Part shown: piece by piece, positions 1 through 8,094 of the stretch | Position numbering within the stretch: the first letter of the stretch is position 1 | Layout of the letters: every line of letters begins with the position of its first letter | Source: Traorella massiliensis | Lineage (GTDB): Bacteria > Bacillota_I > Bacilli_A > Erysipelotrichales > Erysipelotrichaceae | Reading direction: 5' to 3' | Assembly: GCF_900104665.1 (NCBI RefSeq) | Contig: NZ_LT629967.1 | Location: 441,624 to 505,623 of the forward strand | DNA: 64,000 bases | Position numbers and translations under genes: made by a program | Notes under the pieces: generated by a model | Told to the model about the DNA's origin: nothing | What the model saw: the letters and a program-made list of their open reading frames with translations, nothing else | The model's database searches: none

Positions 1-1
1 C

Positions 2-710
2 GGAATGGATATCAACAGGGATCATATAGCGCTGGCAGAAACCGACAGAAAAGGGAATCTGGTAAAGGCATGGAGGATTCCGTTGAAAGAAAGAGGAACA
101 AGGAACCAGAGGGAATATGAAAGGTATGTGGCAGTGAAACGGATCGTAGAGGAATGTGCGGGCAAGAAAAAGAATCTGATCATGGAAGATTTAGAATTCG
201 AGAGGAAGAAAGAAGAGAGCCTGTACAGGGACAGGAACTATAACCGGATGCTGGGAACATTTGCATATAAGAGGCTGGAGGAGAAGATTGAAAGGAAATG
301 CATGGAAAAAGGAGTATATTTAAGGAAGGTGGATCCAAGGCACACAACGCAGATCGGGAAGCTGAAATATGCGAAGCGGCTAGGGCTAAGCATCCACCAC
401 AGTGCAGCGTATGTGATTGCAAGGAGGGGAGAAGGGTACCGGGAAAGGATACCGAACGAATATCATGAATACAGGGAATGGAAAGAAGTGATCAGGGATC
501 TGGGGAAAGCGACATTGGAGGAATGTCAGAGAACTCCCTATTTATGCCTGTTCAGATAGAAAAGAAGCAGGACCCGGCAGTCATGCGATTCACTGGAAGA
601 TGGAAGCATGGCAAAGGGATGGAATCCTGCCAGAAAAAAATAATAAGCTGACACTGGAACATTTCGCCAATGCCTTACGCTTCAGAGAGGAGCAAAAGAA
701 GGAGATGTGA
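2..710 (+). pseudogene. TnpB-like (IS605 OrfB-type) gene, 5' end outside window, frameshifted
   Basis: Resembles the IS200/IS605 OrfB/TnpB superfamily, RuvC-fold RNA-guided nucleases or their relatives. Visible motifs are an N-terminal DINRDHIAL block (RuvC-I Asp), LIMEDLEFE (RuvC-II Glu), and KYAKRLGLSIHHSAAYVIARR near the C-terminal third. No CxxC zinc ribbon is seen and no canonical RuvC-III Asp is obvious in that last block. The frame is open from nt 2 and closes at 559 with an unrelated-looking tail. The +1 frame then stays open from about nt 522 to the stop at 708-710 and reads NVRELPIYACSDRKEAG onward, which looks like the true C-terminus. I therefore infer a single-base frameshift near 520-530. 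Base composition is clearly richer in G+C than the neighbouring hypothetical gene, fitting a transferred element. The continuation past the frameshift is inferred by eye. Confidence 0.7.
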
Positions 711-891
711 AGGTGCCGGTGGAACCACGCCGCTAGAAAGGCAGGTGGGTATGCAGATAGGGAGTCGCTTATTTGCATATGATTTTGGTTACAAAATCAT
801 TTTCTTGATTATTTGCACTTATTGATAAAAATGTTATACTTAAATTAGGTTTACAAAATTCATAACATATAATAATCAAGGAGTAAAAATT

Positions 892-2433
892 ATGAAGATG
901 CATGATGAAGTAAAATATCTGAAAAAAGATTTTGTTTATGAACAATATACTCGGATCGTAGAAAATTTTAAAGACTACGAAAAGATATCTAGAGTAAAGA
1001 TGTTAGATGAAATTTATGATGTTTACAGCAATTATCATAATATAATTGATATATGCACTACAAAAGAATTAAAGTATTTAGAAATGCTCTTAAAAGATTC
1101 AAAACAGGTAATGAAGAAAAAATATGACGGGGAAAGAACTCAACTATATAAGAAGTTTTTAATATATTCCAGGAGGGATAACTATTCAATTCCGGAAGAA
1201 ATACTGGAAAATGTGAAAGAAGCTATTGATCATGTCAATTGGAATGAGAAAAAGAAAGTAGATGATCTGAATGAATTATTAGTGGGTTATTGTAAAATAC
1301 AGGGTTCTTCTTTACTTCAGACAGTTGCTTCGCTTGGATCGAGTATTACAGGCATAAAAGAGGAAGTATTATGGAATTTTATGTTATGTAATAAATTGTT
1401 TAATTATTATGTGCTTATTTACAGCAAAGATATTGAAAGTTTAGGCAAAGATATCTTGGTTGCGGTACATCAGGATTTTTATGAAATTGAAGATGAATTG
1501 GATCATCAAAGACAGTTGCAGGGTTTATCAGGTGGTAAGCAAATAGATTTAGGTATTTATAGAAGATTATTTTATAATGATTTTGATATTGAAAATCCTA
1601 AGATAAAGAAGTTTTTAGATGAATTGAATAACTTGCCTTTCTTTTCATTTTCAGCAATTCAGCCAATTCGAGAGTATGCCATGTTAAATCTTGATAGAAG
1701 TACTTTAAAAGAATCATTTCAAAATACACCTGCACTAAAACATATAGACTTAACTGATTTCTTTACACTTATGGATGAAGCCATGGATGAAATGCCTTCT
1801 GGAGCATTGAATGGGTTCACGCCTAATGAGGCTAGAAAAATTACTTCTAAGATTATTGAAATGAGAATAAAAAAAGATCAAAAATATAAAAAACAAAAGA
1901 ATGCCCGTTTATCGGAAAAAGACTCAGATCTATTTTATAAAATTTATTTTGCTTTACTTGAATTTACAAATAACAAATATAAAATAAAGCCATTCTTAAA
2001 AATATATAATCAAATGGGTAATGATTTATATGTGATGAATGATATCATTGAAAAATTTTGGGATAATAAAGAAGCGATTATTATAGAATTCTGTTTCAAA
2101 AATCCATTTAAATTTAGTAAAGAAGAATTAAAAACTACAAGTGAAATGGCAAAAGGTTTTAGAGATACATTTGTGATTGTCAAATATGATTTAGAATATA
2201 CAGCCTTTATGAATAGAGAGAAAGTGTATATGGTAAAAGGATTGAAAAGTAACATAGATGATATTATTTCATATAAACAATTACCATATATAGTTACTAC
2301 TTCAATTATGCCATTTAAGAACGTTTTAATTTATGATGGATTACTTATGAGTCATAGGATTGATTTTGGCTACAATTTTGAAGAAATAATAGAAAATGAT
2401 TTTAAACGTATGCCTAAGTGTTATCGGTTATAA
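892..2433 (+). CDS. Conserved-looking hypothetical protein, 513 aa
   Basis: I do not recognise a named family. The product is charged, soluble and largely helical by composition, with no signal peptide or membrane segment. A short motif SGALNGFTPNEARK lies at about residues 303-316. The last ~90 residues (from about 425) look more beta-rich, with VIVKYDLEYTAFMN and the end block PFKNVLIYDGLLMSHRIDFG; that arrangement resembles C-termini I associate with uncharacterised gut Firmicute proteins, but this is only an impression. The start is set by AAGGAG at 878-883, 8 nt before the ATG; a second ATG lies two codons downstream. A plausible promoter is TTGCAC (813-818), 16 nt, TATACT (835-840). The gene is very AT-rich and stands alone between the transposon remnant and mnmG. 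Function unknown. Confidence 0.75.
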   Translation: MKMHDEVKYLKKDFVYEQYTRIVENFKDYEKISRVKMLDEIYDVYSNYHNIIDICTTKELKYLEMLLKDSKQVMKKKYDGERTQLYKKFLIYSRRDNYSIPEEILENVKEAIDHVNWNEKKKVDDLNELLVGYCKIQGSSLLQTVASLGSSITGIKEEVLWNFMLCNKLFNYYVLIYSKDIESLGKDILVAVHQDFYEIEDELDHQRQLQGLSGGKQIDLGIYRRLFYNDFDIENPKIKKFLDELNNLPFFSFSAIQPIREYAMLNLDRSTLKESFQNTPALKHIDLTDFFTLMDEAMDEMPSGALNGFTPNEARKITSKIIEMRIKKDQKYKKQKNARLSEKDSDLFYKIYFALLEFTNNKYKIKPFLKIYNQMGNDLYVMNDIIEKFWDNKEAIIIEFCFKNPFKFSKEELKTTSEMAKGFRDTFVIVKYDLEYTAFMNREKVYMVKGLKSNIDDIISYKQLPYIVTTSIMPFKNVLIYDGLLMSHRIDFGYNFEEIIENDFKRMPKCYRL

Positions 2434-2569
2434 TGTAGAATAGTTTCATTAAAAAGTAGGAATATAAAGATTGTTCTATAATATAAGATCTATAGGATAG
2501 CTTTGTACTTCATACTTTTTTTTCTATTCTAAAAGTGGTATGATAGTTGAGCTAAGTTGAGGTGATTGG

Positions 2570-4423
2570 ATGGTTGATGTACTTGTATTAGGTGGTGGAC
2601 ATGCGGGAGTAGAAGCTGCATTAGCGTGTGCCCGTATGAAACAAAAGACAATGCTTTTAACGATGCATATCAATATGATTGCATCTATGCCTTGTAATCC
2701 AAGTGTAGGTGGACCTGCCAAAGGAATCGTTGTACGTGAAATTGATGCTTTAGGTGGGGAAATGGGTAAGGCAGCTGATCATACTGCTCTACAGCTAAAA
2801 ATGTTGAATACGAATAAAGGACCGGGTGTACAGTCATTGCGTGTACAGTCGGATAAGCTTGCATACCGGAAATATATGCAGGATGTTTGTCTACATACTG
2901 ACAACCTGGAAGTGAAGGAATGTATTGTTGAAAAAATAAATTTTAAAGATAAAAAAGTAACAGGTGTTACATTAAGTGATGGCAGTGTAATTGAATGTAA
3001 AGCACTTATTCTAACAAGCGGTACATTTATGAGCAGTAATATTTTAGTTGGACATACATCAACTGAATCAGGACCTGAAGATGAACCAACAACAAAAAAC
3101 TTATCTCAAAGCTTAAGAGATCAGGGAATCCGAACATTCCGTTTAAAAACAGGAACGCCAGCACGTGTATATACAGATTCCATAGATTTTTCAAAGACAG
3201 AGGTACAGCCGGGAACAAAAGACTTTGTTTGTTTTTCTTATGATACAAAAAAAGAAGATGTGCTTCCTTATGAGAAACAATGGAATTGTTATTTGACCTA
3301 TACAACTCCTTTAACACATCAGATCATTCAAGATAATTTACAGAAAAGTGCGATGTATTCAGGTTTAGTAAAAGGAGTGGGACCACGTTACTGTCCGTCT
3401 ATTGAAGACAAGATCGTACGTTTTGCCGATAAAGAAAGACACCAGATTTTTTTAGAACCTGAATCAAAAGATTTAGATACGACCTATATTCAAGGTTTTT
3501 CAACTTCTATGCCTCATGATGTTCAGGAAAGAATGCTGAAAAGCTTACCGGGTCTTGAGAATTGCCGCATCAAAAAATATGCCTATGCTATCGAATATGA
3601 TGCTATTGATCCTTTACAGTTAAAGCCAACATTGGAATTGAGAGAAATTGAAAATTTATTCTGTGCTGGACAGATCAATGGTACAAGTGGTTATGAAGAA
3701 GCGGCTGGACAAGGATTAATGGCTGGCATCAACTGTGCTTTAAAGCTACAAGGAAAAGAACCATTGATCTTAAACCGTGATGAAGCTTATATTGGAGTTT
3801 TGATTGATGATTTAGTTACCAAAGGAACAAAAGAACCTTATCGACTTTTAACTTCTAGGGCTGAATATCGTCTTCTATTACGTCATGATAATGCAGATGC
3901 CCGACTGAGTGAAAAGGGGTATGCCGTTGGTCTTTTGCCTAAGCATAGAATTGATGCTTATCGAAAGAAACAACAAGATATCCAGGAATATACTGAAAAA
4001 CTATCCATGATACGTTTTACACCTAAGTCCTCTGTATCTGAATATCTTCAGGAAAATGGTTTTGATGCCTTACATGATGGCATGAGTGCACTTGAACTGT
4101 TACGACGTCCTAATATTACGATTCGAGGCTTATCACCCTATATGGATTTAGAGATTTCTGATGAAGTAGCAAAGCAGATTGAAATTGAAGTAAAGTATGC
4201 TGGGTATATCGCAAAAGCAAAAAAGGAGGCAGCTCGTCTTCAATCCATGGAAAAAGTAAAGCTCATCAATATAAATTATGATGAAGTAGAAAACCTTTCA
4301 TTAGAAGGAAGAGCTAAGTTAAAGGCAATACAACCCTTCACTTTAGGACAGGCAAGTCGTATTTCAGGGGTGAATCCTGCTGATATAGCTGTATTAGCAA
4401 TTTATCTGAAGCAACGCAAATAA
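2570..4423 (+). CDS. mnmG: tRNA uridine-34 5-carboxymethylaminomethyl modification enzyme MnmG (GidA)
   Basis: FAD-dependent subunit that, with MnmE and tetrahydrofolate, installs the (carboxymethyl)aminomethyl group on the wobble uridine of tRNAs reading split codon boxes; cytoplasmic. The N-terminus carries the Rossmann dinucleotide motif LGGGHAGVEAAL (about residues 7-18). It is followed by MPCNPSVGGPAKGIVVREIDAL, the family signature ending KADHTALQLKMLN-like, and CAGQINGTSGYEEAAGQG in the FAD domain. The length of 617 aa is normal for the family. The start is the ATG behind a GAGGTG site; an extended -10 (TGgTATGAT) lies at about 2535-2543. mnmE is not adjacent, unlike the usual chromosomal arrangement near oriC, so the gene seems relocated or solitary here. 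Confidence 0.96.
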   Translation: MVDVLVLGGGHAGVEAALACARMKQKTMLLTMHINMIASMPCNPSVGGPAKGIVVREIDALGGEMGKAADHTALQLKMLNTNKGPGVQSLRVQSDKLAYRKYMQDVCLHTDNLEVKECIVEKINFKDKKVTGVTLSDGSVIECKALILTSGTFMSSNILVGHTSTESGPEDEPTTKNLSQSLRDQGIRTFRLKTGTPARVYTDSIDFSKTEVQPGTKDFVCFSYDTKKEDVLPYEKQWNCYLTYTTPLTHQIIQDNLQKSAMYSGLVKGVGPRYCPSIEDKIVRFADKERHQIFLEPESKDLDTTYIQGFSTSMPHDVQERMLKSLPGLENCRIKKYAYAIEYDAIDPLQLKPTLELREIENLFCAGQINGTSGYEEAAGQGLMAGINCALKLQGKEPLILNRDEAYIGVLIDDLVTKGTKEPYRLLTSRAEYRLLLRHDNADARLSEKGYAVGLLPKHRIDAYRKKQQDIQEYTEKLSMIRFTPKSSVSEYLQENGFDALHDGMSALELLRRPNITIRGLSPYMDLEISDEVAKQIEIEVKYAGYIAKAKKEAARLQSMEKVKLININYDEVENLSLEGRAKLKAIQPFTLGQASRISGVNPADIAVLAIYLKQRK

Positions 4424-4482
4424 CAAATATGTAATTCTATTTTCAAATGATTTTGTTATAATAAAATTATAGGAGATAGAGA

Positions 4483-4962
4483 ATGAAAAAATTGTATATT
4501 AAACAGAAATTTCTAACATTAACGGATACTTATGATATTTATGATGAATCGGGTTATCCAAAATATTTTGCCAAATGTGATTTTACATTTATCCTTCATC
4601 AATTGAGAATTTATGAGGGTGATGTTCAGTTTGGACATGTAGAACAGCATTTCAAATTTTTTGAACCAGAATTTTCCTTTTATTTAAATGATGAGAAAAT
4701 TGGAAATATCGTAAAAGAGATTTCTTTCTTTAGACCTAAATATTATTTAGATTTTAATGACTGGCGTATAGAAGGTGATTTATTCGGTCTGGATTATGAA
4801 GTATTTGATGGTCAGGGTAATACGATCATGACTTTTTCTAAGGAATTATTTCGATTTACAGATCAGTATTGTCTGACAATATATGATGACATAAATGAAA
4901 AATTATGTCTGTTGATAGCATTAGCTGTTGATATGGCTGTATGCTCTCAAAATAATAATTAA
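4483..4962 (+). CDS. LURP-one-related (YxjI-type) protein
   Basis: A 159-aa protein matching the LURP-one-related/YxjI family, beta-barrel proteins structurally like the tubby C-terminal domain. The opening KKLYIKQKFLTLTDTYDIYDESG and the repeated pattern of short strands (YFAKCDFTF, LRIYEGD, YLDFNDWRIEGD, DYEVFDGQG) are characteristic. No enzyme activity is established for bacterial members; membrane phosphoinositide or scaffold-type binding has been proposed for the fold, so function remains open. An extended -10 TGtTATAAT (TATAAT 4457-4462) and AGGAG at about 4471 place the start. It is monocistronic, followed at once by a terminator that overlaps the stop codon. Confidence 0.8.
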   Translation: MKKLYIKQKFLTLTDTYDIYDESGYPKYFAKCDFTFILHQLRIYEGDVQFGHVEQHFKFFEPEFSFYLNDEKIGNIVKEISFFRPKYYLDFNDWRIEGDLFGLDYEVFDGQGNTIMTFSKELFRFTDQYCLTIYDDINEKLCLLIALAVDMAVCSQNNN

Positions 4963-4984
4963 CTGCAGTTACCTGCAGTTTTTT
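4961..4984 (+). terminator. Rho-independent terminator
   Basis: AACTGCAG (4961-4968) pairs perfectly with CTGCAGTT (4973-4980) around a 4-nt loop, followed by TTTT. The stem begins inside the stop codon of the LURP-one gene. Confidence 0.8.
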
Positions 4985-5020
4985 AGTGATAGGAATTATA
5001 TTTTATATGAGAAAATTTAA

Positions 5021-5602
5021 TTAATATATTTTTTTCATATTGATTGCATCTATTAATAAAGTTATACCATCAATAATCAAATAAGCCGCTAAAACATAAT
5101 TAATAATAATGGCAGATGTCCATGGAAGGATAAGAAAGATAATTGAAAGAAGAATAGTAATGATACCACTGAAAGTATATGCACTTGTATTGATCATTCC
5201 AAAGAAACTAAATCTTCTTGAAAAAGCAATCTTCTCAGCTCCATAAAACATCAATATGATCGCAAACATAAATGTTAAAGTAACGGCAGTTATTGCTGAA
5301 GGTGTTTTCAGCAGTAAGATACCAAATAAAATATTGATGATGCCTGTAATAATACTGATAGGCTCTTTAAAATAGGAAGAAGTCAAACAATAATTAATAA
5401 TTGAGTAAATTCCAAATCCAATAATGATGACAGATACGATCGTTTTCATGACATCAAATGTTTGAATAGGATAAAAGATACAAGCTGCACCTATGGCAAT
5501 CATCACCAGACCTAGTAATAAACAGATCCAACGCATTCTTTTCACTTTTCTATTCCAATTTAATTTAAATTCTTCTTCAAAATCAAAATCCCGATAAAAC
5601 AT
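5021..5602 (-). CDS. DUF308 / HdeD-like membrane protein
   Basis: A 193-aa integral membrane protein of the DUF308 group, which includes E. coli HdeD (acid-stress membrane protein). A charged cytoplasmic N-terminus of about 25 residues is followed by six hydrophobic segments (about residues 26-46, 51-71, 78-98, 104-122, 138-160, 165-185). Segments are paired with GI/LL-rich repeats such as IIGFGIYSIINY and ITGIINILFGILLL, showing the internal duplication typical of DUF308. Its start is 45 nt downstream of hsp20 on the same strand, with a terminator-like hairpin between them and no obvious promoter of its own. Read-through from the heat-shock promoter is therefore plausible. A role in envelope stress is inference. 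Confidence 0.8.
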   Translation of the reverse strand: MFYRDFDFEEEFKLNWNRKVKRMRWICLLLGLVMIAIGAACIFYPIQTFDVMKTIVSVIIIGFGIYSIINYCLTSSYFKEPISIITGIINILFGILLLKTPSAITAVTLTFMFAIILMFYGAEKIAFSRRFSFFGMINTSAYTFSGIITILLSIIFLILPWTSAIIINYVLAAYLIIDGITLLIDAINMKKIY

Positions 5603-5621
5603 AAATGACGCCTCTTTTCAC

Positions 5622-5645
5622 AAAAAGCCAACATAAGTTGGCTTT
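5622..5645 (-). terminator. Terminator between hsp20 and the DUF308 gene
   Basis: AAAGCCAAC (5624-5632) and GTTGGCTTT (5637-5645) form a 9-bp stem with a 4-nt loop. On the minus strand it ends in a short T tract. It probably causes partial termination after hsp20. Confidence 0.7.
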
Positions 5646-5647
5646 AA

Positions 5648-6052
5648 TTACTGGATTTCAATATATTTCTTTTCCTCAGCTTTCTTAATGCCAGTCTTAG
5701 GAAGTGATACCTTTAATTCACCATTATTGAATGAAGCTTTGATATCCTCTTCTTTCATATCACCGACATAGAAGCTACGACTGCAGCTGCCTTGATAACG
5801 TTCACGACGAACGATATGACCTTCATCATCTTTGACATCATTATCAGTATTCTTATTAGCACTGATCATAAGATATCCGTCTTTCAATTCCATACGAATA
5901 TCTTCTTTGTTGAAGCCAGGCAATTCCATGCTTAATTCATATTCATTTTCTTTTTCTATAATATCAGTTCTCATGTTATTGCCAGAACGGCTCATAAACG
6001 GATCATAGAATAAATCATCAAATACAGTATTCATTGTTGGGTAGAATTTCAT
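5648..6052 (-). CDS. Hsp20 / alpha-crystallin small heat-shock protein
   Basis: ATP-independent holdase that binds unfolding proteins in the cytoplasm. The alpha-crystallin domain covers about residues 28-125, with DIIEKENEYELSMELPGF at its start and the diagnostic NNGELKVSLPKTG block near its end. The C-terminus carries an IEI (I-x-I) oligomerisation motif. At 134 aa it is slightly short, with a small N-terminal arm, but within the family range. The ATG follows an AGAGGCG site. The gene lies behind a CIRCE operator that overlaps its promoter, so it should be repressed by HrcA and induced by heat; CIRCE control of an hsp20 is less usual than of groE or dnaK. Confidence 0.94.
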   Translation of the reverse strand: MKFYPTMNTVFDDLFYDPFMSRSGNNMRTDIIEKENEYELSMELPGFNKEDIRMELKDGYLMISANKNTDNDVKDDEGHIVRRERYQGSCSRSFYVGDMKEEDIKASFNNGELKVSLPKTGIKKAEEKKYIEIQ

Positions 6053-6113
6053 AAAACATCGCCTCTTTCTTTTTGATCTCAGTGATAACGCTGGGATATA
6101 AAATTCATACCTG

Positions 6114-6134
6114 AGTTAAGGCTTTTCCTTAACT
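6114..6134 (-). promoter_or_regulatory. 5'-terminal stem-loop in hsp20 leader
   Basis: AGTTAAGG (6114-6121) and CCTTAACT (6127-6134) form a perfect 8-bp stem with a 5-nt loop. From the promoter, transcription should begin near 6136, so the hairpin sits at the extreme 5' end of an 84-nt leader. It may stabilise the mRNA; it does not cover the ribosome site, so a simple thermometer role is not supported. Confidence 0.6.
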
Positions 6135-6142
6135 ACGATTAT

Positions 6143-6184
6143 ATTATATCACACAATTTAGCACTGTCAATATAAGAGTGCTAA
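6143..6184 (-). promoter_or_regulatory. hsp20 promoter with embedded CIRCE (HrcA) operator
   Basis: On the plus strand TTAGCACTG (6158-6166), 9-nt spacer, GAGTGCTAA (6176-6184) match the CIRCE consensus TTAGCACTC-N9-GAGTGCTAA with one mismatch in one arm. Read on the minus strand, TTGACA (6165-6170), a 16-nt spacer and TATAAT (6143-6148) form a near-perfect sigma-A promoter. The mismatching CIRCE base belongs to the -35 hexamer, so promoter strength and operator symmetry share bases. Confidence 0.93.
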
Positions 6185-6258
6185 AAATTTTAAAATTTTC
6201 TCTTGCATAATTTCTTTCTTGATCTGCTTCCCCTGATCATCTTATTCGATAGTCTTGT

Positions 6259-6292
6259 AAAAAAGCAGGAAATCTGTTTTATGATTTCCTGC
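6259..6292 (-). terminator. Terminator downstream of VOC remnant / yigZ
   Basis: GCAGGAAATC (6265-6274) and GATTTCCTGC (6283-6292) form a perfect 10-bp stem; on the minus strand it is followed by six T (plus-strand A 6259-6264). Confidence 0.85.
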
Positions 6293-6315
6293 CTATGCTT
6301 GATTTAGTTGTATTA

Positions 6316-6498
6316 TTAGGGAAAGTAATGCCCTCTATTGAAACTGACAATTTCATATTCAATGCCTTCAGAATCTTTGAAAAAAAGAGCATAATAATCC
6401 GAACAGTATTCTGGATAATACTGTGGAGAATGAATGATTTGTGCGGGAAGTTCTTCAATAATAGGCTGCATATTTCCTTTTTGATGTTCAAAGTACAT
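6316..6498 (-). pseudogene. C-terminal remnant of a glyoxalase/VOC-family protein
   Basis: The 60-residue frame reads PIIEELPAQIIHSPQYYPEYCSD then YYALFFKDSEGIEYEIVSF. This is the typical last strand set of vicinal-oxygen-chelate (glyoxalase/bleomycin resistance) proteins, whose C-termini read like YYAvFFkDPdGIkyEIV. Complete members are about 120-130 aa with two beta-alpha-beta-beta-beta modules; here only the second half of the last module remains. No ribosome site suits its internal ATG, and the upstream neighbour (yigZ) ends 17 nt away. I read it as a decayed gene whose 5' part has been lost. Alternatively it could be a short translated protein, which I think unlikely. Confidence 0.6.
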
Positions 6499-6515
6499 TT
6501 GTTATATAAAAATAG

Positions 6516-7124
6516 CTATATTTCGCATTCAATGGTTCGTTCTTTTTGATATAGATTGATGATTTTTCCTTTGCTCATTTCCATGAGTTCATCTGTAATA
6601 TCATGTTCACAGATATAGGTATAGGAAACTTTTTCTTCATACTGTTTATCAAGTATCTGAATATTATTTTTAGAAAAGTAATAGTCTAAAGGTCCAATTA
6701 GATCATAAGAAAAAGTGCAAATGTATTCCTGCATCTTTTTAGCTTCAACAAGGATAGCATCTTCTAATGCGAGTGAGATGCTTTTAGAATAAGCACGGAT
6801 CAGACCACCAGCCCCAAGTTTGATACCGCCAAAATAGCGAACTACGACTGCTACGATATTCTGCATATCATTTTTTCTTAGACATTCAAGCATAGGAACA
6901 CCTGCTGTACCGCTGGGTTCACCATCATCACTGCTTCTTTGAAATTCATTGTGAGTGCCATAAATAAAGGCACTGCAGTGATGATTCGCATTAGGATGCA
7001 GCTTTTTGATTTTGGTGATGTACATTTTAGCCTCTTCTTCATTTTCAATCCGTTCCAGATATGTGATAAAGCGGCTTTTTTCGATTGTAAATTCATGAAT
7101 GACTTCTTTTTTGATTCTTGGCAT
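6516..7124 (-). CDS. yigZ: YigZ / IMPACT family protein
   Basis: Member of the UPF0029/Impact-N family (E. coli YigZ, B. subtilis YvyE), predicted nucleotide- or translation-associated protein; the biochemical role is not settled. The Impact domain spans about residues 10-120 with the signature SSDDGEPSGTAGVPML and VAVVVRYFGGIKLGAGGLIRAYS. The C-terminal ~70 residues match the DUF1949 ferredoxin-like domain. I place the start at the ATG ending at 7124 (MPRIKKEV, 202 aa) and not the upstream in-frame ATG at 7154, because a strong -10 (TATAAT, 7131-7136) lies between the two. Only 6 nt separate the -10 from this ATG, implying a leaderless or nearly leaderless mRNA. Confidence 0.88.
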   Translation of the reverse strand: MPRIKKEVIHEFTIEKSRFITYLERIENEEEAKMYITKIKKLHPNANHHCSAFIYGTHNEFQRSSDDGEPSGTAGVPMLECLRKNDMQNIVAVVVRYFGGIKLGAGGLIRAYSKSISLALEDAILVEAKKMQEYICTFSYDLIGPLDYYFSKNNIQILDKQYEEKVSYTYICEHDITDELMEMSKGKIINLYQKERTIECEI

Positions 7125-7130
7125 GTCCCT

Positions 7131-7158
7131 ATTATAACAAAATCTGCTCTTCATTCAA
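7131..7158 (-). promoter_or_regulatory. yigZ promoter, start codon at or beside the transcription start
   Basis: Minus strand TTGAAT (7153-7158), 16-nt spacer, TATAAT (7131-7136), then AGGGAC and ATG (7124). Transcription starting 6-7 nt after the -10 would begin on the ATG. Confidence 0.6.
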
Positions 7159-7227
7159 AGAGTTTAAAATTGCTTCATTTAAAGAAATGTTTGGTGTATA
7201 ATAAAGAGCAGAAACGAGGTAAATAGA

Positions 7228-8082
7228 ATGAAAGTTGCTTTTATTACAGATAGTTCATGTGGGGTTCATCCAGATAAGATGAAAGAAAAAGGAATTATCA
7301 GTCTGCCTTTGCAGATTGTACTTCCAGATCAGGAAAATGCATTATTAGATTTTGTTGATGCACCTTTAGAAAAGATTTATGAATATATTGAACAAGGAAT
7401 CATGATGAGTACATCAATTCCGCCATTGGGATTGATCAATCAGACATTCAAGGAATTAAAGAATGAGGGTTATGATGCTGTTTTCTGTATTCCTATCAAT
7501 CCAGGATTAAGCAGCTGTTACAATGCATTGCGTTTATCAGCTGAGGAAATGGGATTGGAATATATCCATGTAGATGTTCATACAACAGCTGAATTACAGC
7601 TTTATGCCATTACACGTGCAAAAGAAATGTATGATGAAGGAAAAGATATCTATGAAATTAAAAGTGTTATTCAAGAAATGGCGGATGCAGGTATGACTTT
7701 TGTCATTCCAAATGATTTAGATCATTTGAAAAAAGGTGGACGTCTAACACCATTGGCGGCTACATTAGCGGGGCTTTTAAAGATCAAACCAGTATTGAAA
7801 ATCGATGCCAGCTGTGATGGAAAGATTGATGTATTTGATAAGATCAGAACTTTTAATAAAGCTGTCGATCGTGTTGTGAAAGAGTTAAAGGATCGTGGTG
7901 TTGATGAAAGCTTTATTCTTCGTGTAGCTCAAAGTAATGGAATGGAACATGCACTTTTGACGAAAGAAAAGCTACAGGAAGCTTTCCCAAATCATGAAAT
8001 CAGGATCGTTCCTCTTGTAAGTGTCATTTCTGTTCATACAGGACTTGACTGTATTGGTATTCAAGCATTTAAGAGAATTTAA
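7228..8082 (+). CDS. DegV family protein (fatty-acid-binding, FakB-like), copy 1
   Basis: DegV proteins bind a single fatty acid; FakB members present it to the kinase FakA for phosphorylation and entry into phospholipid synthesis. The 284-aa sequence starts MKVAFITDSSCG, with the DSS fatty-acid carboxylate loop. It continues with MSTSIPPLG (second lipid-binding loop), PINPGLSSCYNALR and the domain-2 block DLDHLKKGGRLTPLAATLAGLLKIKP. GAGG precedes the ATG, and TATAAT lies at 7197-7202. It is 12 nt upstream of a paralogue of identical length with which it shares the same architecture, so the two arose by tandem duplication. fakA is not in the window. Which lipid each prefers cannot be told from sequence. 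Confidence 0.93.
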   Translation: MKVAFITDSSCGVHPDKMKEKGIISLPLQIVLPDQENALLDFVDAPLEKIYEYIEQGIMMSTSIPPLGLINQTFKELKNEGYDAVFCIPINPGLSSCYNALRLSAEEMGLEYIHVDVHTTAELQLYAITRAKEMYDEGKDIYEIKSVIQEMADAGMTFVIPNDLDHLKKGGRLTPLAATLAGLLKIKPVLKIDASCDGKIDVFDKIRTFNKAVDRVVKELKDRGVDESFILRVAQSNGMEHALLTKEKLQEAFPNHEIRIVPLVSVISVHTGLDCIGIQAFKRI

Positions 8083-8094
8083 AGGAGGGCAGTT

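Noticed and set aside
712-735. GGTGGAACCACGCC resembles the T-box antiterminator sequence
   Set aside because: No stem I, specifier loop or downstream synthetase/amino-acid gene is present; it lies in transposon-like sequence.
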